Source: Brevibacillus formosus
Lineage (GTDB): Bacteria > Bacillota > Bacilli > Brevibacillales > Brevibacillaceae
DNA: 64,000 nt
Reading direction: 5' to 3'
Assembly (NCBI RefSeq): GCF_003013405.1
Contig: NZ_PXZL01000003.1
Location: forward strand, 124,001 to 188,000
The notes below the pieces were generated by a model that was given only the letters and a program-made list of their open reading frames with translations, was not told the origin of the DNA and did no database searches. How positions within the stretch are numbered: the stretch's first letter is position 1; the number at the start of each line of letters is the position of its first letter. Shown piece by piece: positions 36,634 through 45,500 of the stretch. The translations under genes and the position numbers were made by a program.

Positions 36634-37599
36634 ATGAAGTTTTATGCAGATTTACCGATGTGGCTTCATTATAATGACAAGAATCAACTCCACCTCATTC
36701 ACGAATCCGCAAAATTATTAGAGGAGAATGGGTTTGCAGGGTCCCTGCTTTTTTATCAACATACTACGCTTGATCCATGGATCGTTGCCACTGGCACCTT
36801 ACAAGCCACAAACAATCATCTGCCGATCATCGCATTGCAGCCAAATACAATTCCTCCGTTCACCGCAGCCAAAATGATACATTCGCTAGTCCACTTGTAC
36901 GGGCGCAAAGTAGCCCTAAATTTAATACCTGGTCAATCGCCATCCGAGCTTAGCCAAGTCAATGATACTGTACCGGCCGAGGAACGCTTCGATCGCTTAG
37001 TGGAATACATAGAGATATTGCGGTCATTACTTCAGTCAAATGACCCTTTAACATACAGAGGCAAATACTACACGTACAATGAGTTGCAAGTCTTTGCGCA
37101 AGTGGATGAAGATTTGAGACCGATTATTTTTATGCCAGGGGCCTCCTCCTTATTCCAAAAAGCTGCCCTCCAGTCGGTTGATGTAGCTATTCAATTAGCA
37201 AGTCCCATCTCTCAGCTTGTCAACAGCTTTGACATTCTTTATGACTCGCATCTGGAATTATGTTGTCGACTTGGCATTATCGCACGTCCAACGTCTCAGG
37301 AAGCCATCGAAGTGGCAAAAGAGGAAGTCCCCATGCGATTTATGCAAATTGTGAAGAAGCAGGGAAGAGCGTCAGGATTTTATACAGAAGAAGAAGAGCG
37401 TATCTATTTTCCTACCGAACAAGGCAAGGCTTTTCGCGGGCCATTATTGGTTGGCTCCTACGATGAGGTGGCAAGTTATTTTCGTAGGTACAAGGACCTC
37501 GGGATTAAACATATCATTTTTAGTTGCATTCGTTCGGTTGAAGATTTGCAGCACGTGAAAGAGGTATTAAATCGAGCAGAGATGGTCAAGATGAACTAG
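36634..37599 (+). CDS. Luciferase-like FMN-dependent monooxygenase
   Basis: A 321-residue protein of the LLM class (TIM-barrel, FMNH2-dependent; bacterial luciferase / SsuD family). Typical features are the opening MKFYADLPMWLHY, GSLLFYQHTTLDPWI, the IALQPNTIPPFTAAKMI and KVALNLIPGQS segments, YRGKYYTYNEL, and the C-terminal GSYDEVASYFRRYKDLGIKHIIF. Members in biosynthetic clusters hydroxylate or otherwise oxidise carrier-bound acyl chains; BtrO with ACP BtrI is one example. The ACP gene ends only 20 nt upstream, which supports an ACP-bound substrate. ATG 36634 is chosen because AAAGGTGG lies 8 nt upstream; GTG 36622 and ATG 36628 are alternatives. A partner flavin reductase is not seen in the window. 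Family assignment is good; the substrate is unknown. Confidence 0.85.
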   Translation: MKFYADLPMWLHYNDKNQLHLIHESAKLLEENGFAGSLLFYQHTTLDPWIVATGTLQATNNHLPIIALQPNTIPPFTAAKMIHSLVHLYGRKVALNLIPGQSPSELSQVNDTVPAEERFDRLVEYIEILRSLLQSNDPLTYRGKYYTYNELQVFAQVDEDLRPIIFMPGASSLFQKAALQSVDVAIQLASPISQLVNSFDILYDSHLELCCRLGIIARPTSQEAIEVAKEEVPMRFMQIVKKQGRASGFYTEEEERIYFPTEQGKAFRGPLLVGSYDEVASYFRRYKDLGIKHIIFSCIRSVEDLQHVKEVLNRAEMVKMN

Positions 37600-37640
37600 C
37601 CTACAAAACGGCAATAGAAACGGGATTCCATCGTAGATAT

Positions 37641-37673
37641 ACCATGAAGAAGAGGGATTTCGCTTCTCATGGT
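37641..37673 (+). other. Inverted repeat (hairpin) just after the monooxygenase gene
   Basis: ACCATGA(A)GAAG ... CTTCTCATGGT can form an 11-bp stem with one bulged A and a ~10-nt loop. No T-run follows, so it is not a standard terminator. The same bases can be read as the first visible part of the decayed glycosyltransferase, so the pairing may be accidental. Confidence 0.3.
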
Positions 37674-38381
37674 TTAGGAACGATACGCCAATTTGCTACC
37701 ACAAAGAAGATACAAGAGAAAATGACATCGTGGTATTCTCCGAGTTCAGCGTTCCATCCCTTCCACAAAAATTTCAAGTCAGAAAAAAGTGATTTTTAAC
37801 CAAGGTTGTTACCACACGTTCAATAATCTTCCGCTTCCAGTCGTATTATTAAGAAATAAACTAGCGTCCTTTCATGTGCACCAATAACCCTCACGACATT
37901 CGACAGATTATCTATATGCTGAAAATCAGAGATCCTTTAAAAGGGTGGGAACTTACCCCTATTTACGAGCAGCCTCAAAAAGAAGTAGCGAGAATCCTCA
38001 GAGAAGGCTCCATTTTCTTAAGCATCGTAACGCAAGAAGGGCTTGCCTGCGCCTGAAGCTATGGCGTGTGGCTGTATCATGATTGGGTACAATGGCTTGG
38101 CTGGTAGAGAGTATTTTCAACCAGATTTTAGTTACACCATATCGAATGGGGATGTTTTGCAGTTCGCACTTGTAGTCGAACGGGCTATCGAGCAGTTTAA
38201 TAAATTCAACGATATTTTTATGGAAAAGTCAATCAATGCTAGCAACTATATTCAAAAGAACTACTCACTCGATATAGAAGAAAAGAGTATAGTAGAAGCT
38301 TGGAATCAGATTATTTCATTAAATAGCGTACATGATTTGTATGCACATTCGTACTCACATCCTTCATCCCCATTTCAATAA
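37643..38381 (+). pseudogene. Decayed glycosyltransferase (GT4 / Glycos_transf_1 type)
   Basis: Pieces of one glycosyltransferase can be read in consecutive but different frames. From 37643 the frame gives ...FSWFRNDTPICYHKED and ENDIVVFSEF. A shift in an A6 run near 37784-37789 leads to KVIFNQGCYHTF, which ends at a TAA at 37885. A third frame (from 37874) gives NPHDIRQIIYMLK and EGSIFLSIVTQEG and stops at 38054-38056. A further shift near 38045 restores PAPEAMACGCIMIGYNGLAGREYF, which continues to 38381. The EAMACGC and GYxGxxGREYF motifs are typical of the family. N-terminal sequence is missing and there appears to be a deletion near 37875. At least three lesions make the gene non-functional. 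It may once have glycosylated the product, or be a relic of an insertion. Confidence 0.8.
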
Positions 38382-38413
38382 TGTTGCTATTATGAGAGAA
38401 ATGGAAACAGTCC

Positions 38414-38428
38414 GTCAATTGCATTGAC
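38414..38428. promoter_or_regulatory. Palindrome overlapping the -35 box, candidate operator
   Basis: GTCAAT-TGC-ATTGAC is a perfect inverted repeat with 6-bp arms and a 3-bp spacer. Its right arm overlaps the TTGACA -35 hexamer by five bases. This is the usual placement for a repressor site. No regulator gene is in the window, so the binding protein is unknown; chance occurrence remains possible. Confidence 0.4.
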
Positions 38429-38452
38429 AAGGGTGGAAGCGTGGGGTAGTAT
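38424..38452 (+). promoter_or_regulatory. Sigma-A-type promoter upstream of the thioesterase gene
   Basis: TTGACA at 38424-38429, a 17-bp spacer, then TAGTAT at 38447-38452, a close match to consensus with optimal spacing. Transcription would start near 38459, leaving a leader of about 320 nt before the thioesterase start codon. It is the only strong promoter I noticed between genes in the window; most other genes are packed too tightly to have one. Confidence 0.6.
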
Positions 38453-38511
38453 ATTTGTAAGCTTTCCAGATAAAAGAAATTTTGTTATTTTGAGATAGAT
38501 AAGATGCGCGG

Positions 38512-38560
38512 AGATTTTAGAAAGGTAATTTTATTCGGTAAAGTTATCTTTCTAAAATTT
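38512..38560 (+). other. Long leader hairpin upstream of the thioesterase gene
   Basis: ATTTTAGAAAGGTAA (38514-38528) pairs with TTATCTTTCTAAAAT (38544-38558), 15 of 15 positions counting one G-U. Pairing continues inward (T29-G43, T30-A42, T31-A41, T32-A40, A33-T39 of the 385xx block) to a TTCGG loop, and outward by about two pairs. The total stem is about 22 bp, AU-rich. Its length is hard to explain by chance. It lies some 55 nt after the predicted start of transcription. Confidence 0.5.
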
Positions 38561-38570
38561 GTTTGTCATG

Positions 38571-38611
38571 AAACCTTTCCTGCCAGAAGGAATGCATGGG
38601 AAAGTTTTTTT
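38571..38611 (+). terminator. Terminator-like hairpin in the leader (possible attenuator)
   Basis: AAAC(C)TTTCC at 38571-38580 pairs with GGAAAGTTT at 38599-38607 and is followed by a T-run (38605-38611). An alternative pairing, TTCCT (38577-38581) with AGGAA (38588-38592), would use the same left arm and prevent the terminator. Because it lies after the predicted promoter and before the thioesterase start codon, it could attenuate transcription. It might instead simply terminate transcription coming from the upstream genes. Confidence 0.4.
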
Positions 38612-38782
38612 ATCCTCCTTAATAACAACCTGATGCATTTTATTGAAGCTTAGGCACATTAGAATAAGTCAGGGGTCATACGACATGGAGTAGTGTATAC
38701 GCCTTCGATACACGAAATGGCGAAGCTATGCCCTTCAAGACGTTTTACTATTACGAGTGGTTTGAATAAAGGGGAAAACGCA

Positions 38783-39502
38783 GTGGAAAACAATAACAGC
38801 TCTGATTACATGAAGTTATTTTGCTTGCCCTACGCAGGTGGTTCGGCCACTGTTTTTAGTAAGTGGAGACGTGAGCTGGACCCAAGAATTGAGCTGCTTC
38901 CGGTAGAGTTGGCGGGGAGAGGAAGGCGTTTTAAAGAACCGTTTTACCCTTCTTTGCCCGACGGTGTAAAAGACGTTTCCTCCTACATAATGGAGCAGAT
39001 TGGAGACAGCGAGTATTCGTTGTTTGGGCACAGTATGGGGTCTCTTTACATCTGTGAGATTATGAAACAAATCCGAAAAAATGGCTGGAGAAAGCCGCGG
39101 CATCTATTTTTATCTGGCATGTATCCTCCACATATTCGGGACAAAAAAAAGATCCATCATTTGCCGGATGAAGAATTCATACAGGAAATCATACAGCTTG
39201 GCGGTACCCCCAAAGAAGTAGCAGAGAACAAAGAGCTTATGGAAATTTTCACTCCCGTCCTGAGGGGTGATTATAAAAATGTAGAAGAGTATTTTTTGGT
39301 GGCAGATCAAGAAACGTGGGATATCGATATGACTGTCCTGACGGGAGATGATGATAACCTCGTAACATTGGATGATATTAACCAGTGGAGAAAATATACG
39401 AGCCAATCATGTACGATCGTGACTCTTCAGGGTGGACACTTCTTTATCAATGAGGAAGAAGAAAAGGTTATCGATATTATTAATAAAACGCTAATTGCAT
39501 AA
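38783..39502 (+). CDS. Type II thioesterase
   Basis: A 239-residue alpha/beta hydrolase of the free-standing thioesterase II family that cleans mis-primed or stalled carrier proteins in NRPS/PKS systems. The family opening KLFCLPYAGGSA, the nucleophile Ser84 in FGHSMGS, the acid in VLTGDDDNLV and the His in LQGGHFFI are all present. GTG 38783 is chosen because AAAGGGG lies 8 nt upstream; a reading from 38693 has no comparable site, and ATG 38811 would clip the N-terminus. The gene has its own predicted promoter and structured leader upstream and a terminator just downstream, so it may be a separately controlled unit in the middle of the cluster. Confidence 0.92.
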   Translation: MENNNSSDYMKLFCLPYAGGSATVFSKWRRELDPRIELLPVELAGRGRRFKEPFYPSLPDGVKDVSSYIMEQIGDSEYSLFGHSMGSLYICEIMKQIRKNGWRKPRHLFLSGMYPPHIRDKKKIHHLPDEEFIQEIIQLGGTPKEVAENKELMEIFTPVLRGDYKNVEEYFLVADQETWDIDMTVLTGDDDNLVTLDDINQWRKYTSQSCTIVTLQGGHFFINEEEEKVIDIINKTLIA

Positions 39503-39518
39503 GACGTGCGTTGTAAGT

Positions 39519-39559
39519 AGCTAACCCTTGCCAATAATTGGTGGAGAGTTAGCTTTTTT
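39519..39559 (+). terminator. Rho-independent terminator after the thioesterase gene
   Basis: AGCTAAC at 39519-39525 pairs with GTTAGCT at 39548-39554; an inner CCAAT-A-ATTGG can add to the stem, and six Ts follow (39554-39559). It starts 17 nt after the thioesterase stop codon. The next synthase gene begins only 40 nt later, with no room for an obvious promoter, so either some transcripts read through or that gene is fed in another way. Confidence 0.7.
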
Positions 39560-39599
39560 CTGCTGTATACAAATTTGAAAAGGGAAATGGGAGTTTATC

Positions 39600-42500
39600 A
39601 TGGGGTATAAATATGACGATCAGACGTATACAGGGTTAGAGATTGCTGTCATTGGCATGGATTGTAAATTTCCAAAAGCCGAGGATGTCCACCAATTTTG
39701 GGACAATCTCAAGAATGGAGTCGAAGGGGTATCTTTCTTTTCAGATGAGGAAATGATTCAATCCGGAATCGATCCAGCTCTATGCAACGATCCGAATTAT
39801 GTGAAAGCAAAAGGGTATCTGGAAGGGATAGACTATTTTGATTCTACCTTCTTTGATTATACTCCCCGTGAAGCAACCGTACTGGACCCGCAAATTAGAG
39901 TTTTTCACGAAGTGGTAATGAACGCCTTGGAAAATGCGGGCTATAATCCTGAAACGTACAAGGGACAAATCGGTCTGTACGCAGGAAGTACCGAAAATGT
40001 GAATTGGCTGCTGAGACAGTTGCTGGTTGATGAGAACCCCACTTTCAATTTAAGCTTTCGCGAGTATTTATGTACGTCCATTTCCTACAAATTAAAGTTG
40101 AAGGGTCCAAGCGTCTCCGTACTAAGCGCATGCTCAACGTCATTGGTTGCGGTTCATCTCGCCAGCCAGGCATTATTAAACGGCGAATGCAGCATAGCGA
40201 TTGCGGGCGGCGTACACATTTCCCTTCCGTCCAAAAAAGGCTATTACTATTCCGATGATCTCATTTACTCGCCCGATGGTCATTGTCGGGCGTTTGATGT
40301 CTCTTCGACAGGAACGCTCGTTAGTGACGGAGCAGGAGTCGTCGTCTTGAAAACATTGCAGGACGCGATAAAAGACCAGGACCATATTTATGCCATTATA
40401 AAAGGATCGGCGATCAATAACGACGGGCATCGGAAAGCGGGTTTTTCCGCGCCTAGTATTCAGGGACAAAAAGAAGTCATCGAGGCAGCTCTCCATATGG
40501 CGGAGGTAGATGCTGAATCAATCACGATGCTGGAAGCCCACGGGACAGGGACCAAGATCGGTGATGCCATCGAAGTGGAAGCTCTCAAAAGGGCGTATCA
40601 AACGAATAAAAGAGCATACTGCGCCATCGGTTCGGTTAAATCAAGTATTGGGCATCTGAATGAAGCGGCTGGTATTGCAGGCTTGATCAAAACGATTCTT
40701 TCGTTGGCAAACAGGCAAATTCCGCCGTCTCTTCATGTTTTGAACCCGAATCCCAAAATAGAGTTTGAGAATACTCCTTTTTTTGTTAATCATTCTTTGA
40801 AGGATTGGCATACGACAGATCATCCTCGACGAGCAGCAGTCAGCTCCTTTGGAATTGGCGGAACAAATGCACATGTAATCCTTGAGGAAGCGCCAATGCT
40901 TGAAAAGCAAGCGGCCACGGATGAACCTCAATTGTTTGTCTTTTCTGCCAAAACAGAAACCGCTTTGCAGCAGCAGATCAACCGCTTCAAAAATCACTTG
41001 AAACAACAGCCTGATATTGACCTGCGCGATGCGGCTTATACGCTTCAGGTAGGGAGAATGGCTTTGTCAAATCGCTTTTATTTGATAGCCGAAAGCTTCC
41101 AGGAGCTTTTCCATCAGTTAGATACGAAAAATCTTTGGGTCAGAACACCGGAAAAAGGGGGAAAATCTATCCTCTACCTCATACCGGAAATTTCCGGAGA
41201 TCTACAAAGCGTTCAATTGGCCCTCTCGTTATACCAAAAGCATCGGCTGTTTCGAGAGGAAGTCACGCAATGCCTCAACAAAATAGGTACGAACAGTAAG
41301 GTGGATTTACGCCAATTGTTCGATCCAGGTGAAAAAGGGAGTCTGCAACTTCAAGCGATTCATTTTCTTTTTGCTTATGCTTTTGCAAAAGTAATGTCTA
41401 CTTACCATGAGCAACCCTTTGGCATACTTGGCTTCAAGAGTGGAAATTTGGTAGCTGCCACACTAGCCGAAGCCGTGGCTATCGAGCATTCGTTTGCGGC
41501 ATTCATGGATAATGAGATCACAGCGATTACGGAAAACCAGATTCGCCAGCCTCGGATTCCCATGTTTTCTCCTGTAAATGGCGAAAAGCTTTCCGGAGAA
41601 CAATTGAAGGACCGAGCTTTTTGGAGTACAGTACTGAATGCTTCGCTTTCCATACCAAAAGGGGTTTCCATTCTCTGCCAAACTCCGAAGATGGTGGTGG
41701 CTTTCCTAGGAAATAAGGAAAATGGAATTGGTAATCACACAGATTTGCCCATCCACGAGTGGATTTCTTTATGTACGAGCAGCATGGAAGACAGGCCCTC
41801 GGAAGCCTTTGTTTTGAAATGGATCGGGGAATTATGGAGTTCAGGAGTAAGCATCCATTGGGAAGCTTTACATAAAAAGGGTGCTAAAGGACGCATCCCT
41901 TTGCCTACTTATCCTTTTGAGCGAAATCGCTACTTTTTGGATGATGACCCGGTACAGATCGGGAAAACCTTCCTGCAACAGGTCAAGGAACAATCATTGG
42001 TCCAAAAGGGCGTATCGGATTGGTATTACGTGCCGACATGGAAAAGAGGTGCTCTTTCCAGTTTGCCTACTGGGAAAACGAAACAGCGATCAGCTATCAT
42101 TTTCCATGATGTAGAACTGAATGCGACGATTTTGGAAGCGTGCAAACGGCATTATAAAGAGCCGTTTTTTGTAGCACGCGGGTGTCCTCCTGTCTCTGAG
42201 GCCGATAACGGTTATCTGTTAGGGGAAACGAGTAAAAGAGGCTTCAGCGATATTTTACAAGCATACTACAAGAAAACCAAAAACCAACCGGATGCGATCC
42301 TCTACTTTTCCCTTTTCCAGGATGATTTCATTGAAGAGGATCAGATGCAGGCCGAACGTTTACTGGAAGAAACTTATTATAGCTTCCTGCACCTCGTCCA
42401 AGCACTAGATGAAATCAAAGGATCTACGGCGATTCAACTCTCTGTGATTGCGAATCGTCTTTTTGACGTGCTTGGCGATGAAGAGATTAACCCTTGGAAA

Positions 42501-45500
42501 GCAACATTGCTGGGTTTAGTCCGTGGCATTCCATTGGAATTTCCTGATAGGAACTGCCAGTTGATTGATATTTCTGGCCAGGAGCAGCTAGTCGCCTCTG
42601 GAATGATCGAGACGCTTTTGTGCGAAATGGAAGGAAGTCAAGAGGACCTGTTTGCTTTGCGAGGAAAATCAAAATGGCTTCCTCTCTATGAGCGTACATC
42701 TTTGGAAACCCATTCAACCCTGAAGCTTATAGACGGGGGCACTTACCTGATTTCTGGGGGTACAGGTGGAATTGGATTGGAGTTGGCCGCTTATATCGCC
42801 AGTCACTGTAAGTCCAGTATTATTCTGCTTGGACGATCATTCTTTCCTGCGAAGGATGAGTGGGGAAAATGGCTCCGAGACCACGGAAATCAAGACCCCA
42901 TCTCAGCCAAGATCAAACGGATTCAGGAGATCGAACGAAGCGGTGCACAAATTTACGTCTACCAGTCGGATGTTTCTGATTTCTCTAATCTTGCCTCGAC
43001 TCTGTATCGTGCTCAGGAGGAAGTTGGCCCCGTTCAAGGTGTGGTTCATGCGGCAGGACTTCCGGGCAGCGGCCTTATCCAGCAGATAAGCAAGGAGACG
43101 ATGCACCAGGTCATCATGTCCAAAACAATGGGATGCATCAACTTAAATCGACTTCTGTGGGAAAATAACTTGGACTTTTTCGTGCTGTGCTCGTCTATCA
43201 GTACGATATCCCCGATTATCGGGCAGTCTGATTATAATGCCGCCAATTCCTTTTTAGATGCGTATACCGAGTATTGTAACCGGGAAAGGAAGCAGGCAAT
43301 CACCAATGTGAAATGGGATGTTTGGAAAAATGTGGGAATGGCGGTACAGTCTGGGTTATCGACCGCTCCTAGAAAAGAGCCTGAACATCCGCTCTTTGAA
43401 TACCGTTTTCAGGCGGGTGACAAAGAACTGTTCTATTCAAAACTAAGTCTGCATCGTCACTGGGTCTTGCAGGATCATCGTACCAATGAACATGGAGTGC
43501 TATCAGGAACGACATTGCTTGAAATGGTTCGGGAAGCCGCTGATAACAGTATGCTGAAAAAGCCTTATCTCCTCCGACAAGTGCATTTCCACACGCCGAT
43601 CACCGTGCGCGAGGAAGAGGTAAAAGAAGTCTTGCTCCTCTTCACTAAAAACAAGGAAAGCTATGACTTTATCATATACAGCCGTTTTCATCATGACGAG
43701 CATACGTGGATTCCTCATGTTACCGGCCTAATTGAAGCTACCCAGCAGTCTGCAAGCACGATGGATCTGGAAGCTTTGAAGGAAAGCTGTGGAGACAAGC
43801 ATGTGCTGTTTACCGAAGCGGATCATCAAAAGCATGGAGGCTATCTGAATTTCGGGAAGAGATGGCGCAATATTCGCGAAGTCATGGCGGGGGTAGATGA
43901 AGGGGTAGCCATCATTGAACTGCCAGAAACGTATCAAGCCGATCTGGACGATTATCATTTGCATCCCGGTATGCTGGATACAGCGACAAGCTTTTTACTC
44001 GGTTTTCTCGATAAACAAAAGATGTTTATTCCCTTGTCCTACGAATCAATTGCCGTCTATCGCAAAATGCCGCGCCGCATATACAGCTACAGCAAATATT
44101 TGGACAGCCGTTTTCCGCAGGAGGACTTGGCGAGTTTCGATATTCAGATCATGGATGAGTTCGGAAATGTGATCATTGATATCCGCAACTATACCGTAAT
44201 CGCGATATCCGAATCTGTTGCAGACCGGATCAGTGACGGAAAGAAGCAAAGCATACAGATTAATCTAGACAAATGGATGAACGCTGATGCTCACGAGGAT
44301 GATTCCAGCCCAATCGGAATCTTGCCGGAAGAGGGGCGTGAAATATTTGGAAAAATACTGACGTCTAGTGTTTCCAACCTAATCATTTCCACGATCGACA
44401 TCGAAACCCGTTTACGGAAAAGCCATGACAGCAGCGCTAATGGATGGAACGGATATGAACAGTCAGCAAGCAAAAAGATTCAGGCAAAACGACCACCATT
44501 GTCTGTAGAGTATGTTCCTCCCCAAACGGATATCGAAAAAGCGCTGTGTGCCATTTATGAAAACTATTTAGGAATGGCTCCTATTGGTATCGCAGATGAC
44601 TTTTTTGAGCTGGGTGGAGATTCTCTCAAGGCAATACATGTTAGCACGAACATCAGAAAACAGTTTGATAGCAATATCACGTTGACGGATTTATTCCAGT
44701 ATAAAACGATCAAAAACGTAGCTGAATTCATCAAAAACAATAACCAAGTCGGACAATATCAAATAGCACCCGTCGAGGTTCAACCACACTACAAGACATC
44801 GCTTGCACAAAGACGCATCTTTTTCTTACAGGGCCTTATGCCAGATACGGTGGGGTACAATGAATCGACTGCCGTTTTACTGGAAGGGCCGATTCATCTC
44901 AGAAAAATTGAAGAGATATTTGCCAAAATGATTGAGCGGCACGAAAGCTTACGCACTTCGTTTCAGGTACTGGAAGGTGAGATTGTCCAAATTGTACACC
45001 CCCGTATTGACTTCGAAGTGATTTGCTTGGAGTCCGATGAACATTCGGTTGAGCAAGATCTCGAGAAGTTTATTCAACCGTTCGATCTGGCGAGGGCGCC
45101 TCTTTTCCGGGTCGGATTAATCAAAATTGGAGAACAAAAGAGTGTTTTGGCAGTGGACATCCATCATATTATTTCGGATGGAACATCCATTAGCTTATTG
45201 GTGAAAGATTTTTCTGAATTGTACAGGAACGTTTCGCTTCCTCCATTGAACGTCCAGTATAAGGATTACGCGGAGTGGCAGCACGACTTTGCTCGGTCAA
45301 CGGCTTATCGGGCACAAGAGGCCTATTGGTTGAATAAGTTGGGGGGAGCATTGCCTGTCCTGCAGCTGCCGACAGACTTCCCTCGCCCGGCATCCCTTAG
45401 CTTCCATGGTGATCGGATTAGTCTGGAGCTTGATCAACAATTGAGTGAGGGGATCAAGAAGTTTTCTCAGGAGAATCAGGTCACCTGGTTTATGACGATG

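Noticed and set aside
37874-38381. Two short open frames (60 and 112 codons) as separate genes
   Set aside because: They carry consecutive pieces of one glycosyltransferase and have no ribosome sites, so they are recorded as one pseudogene.
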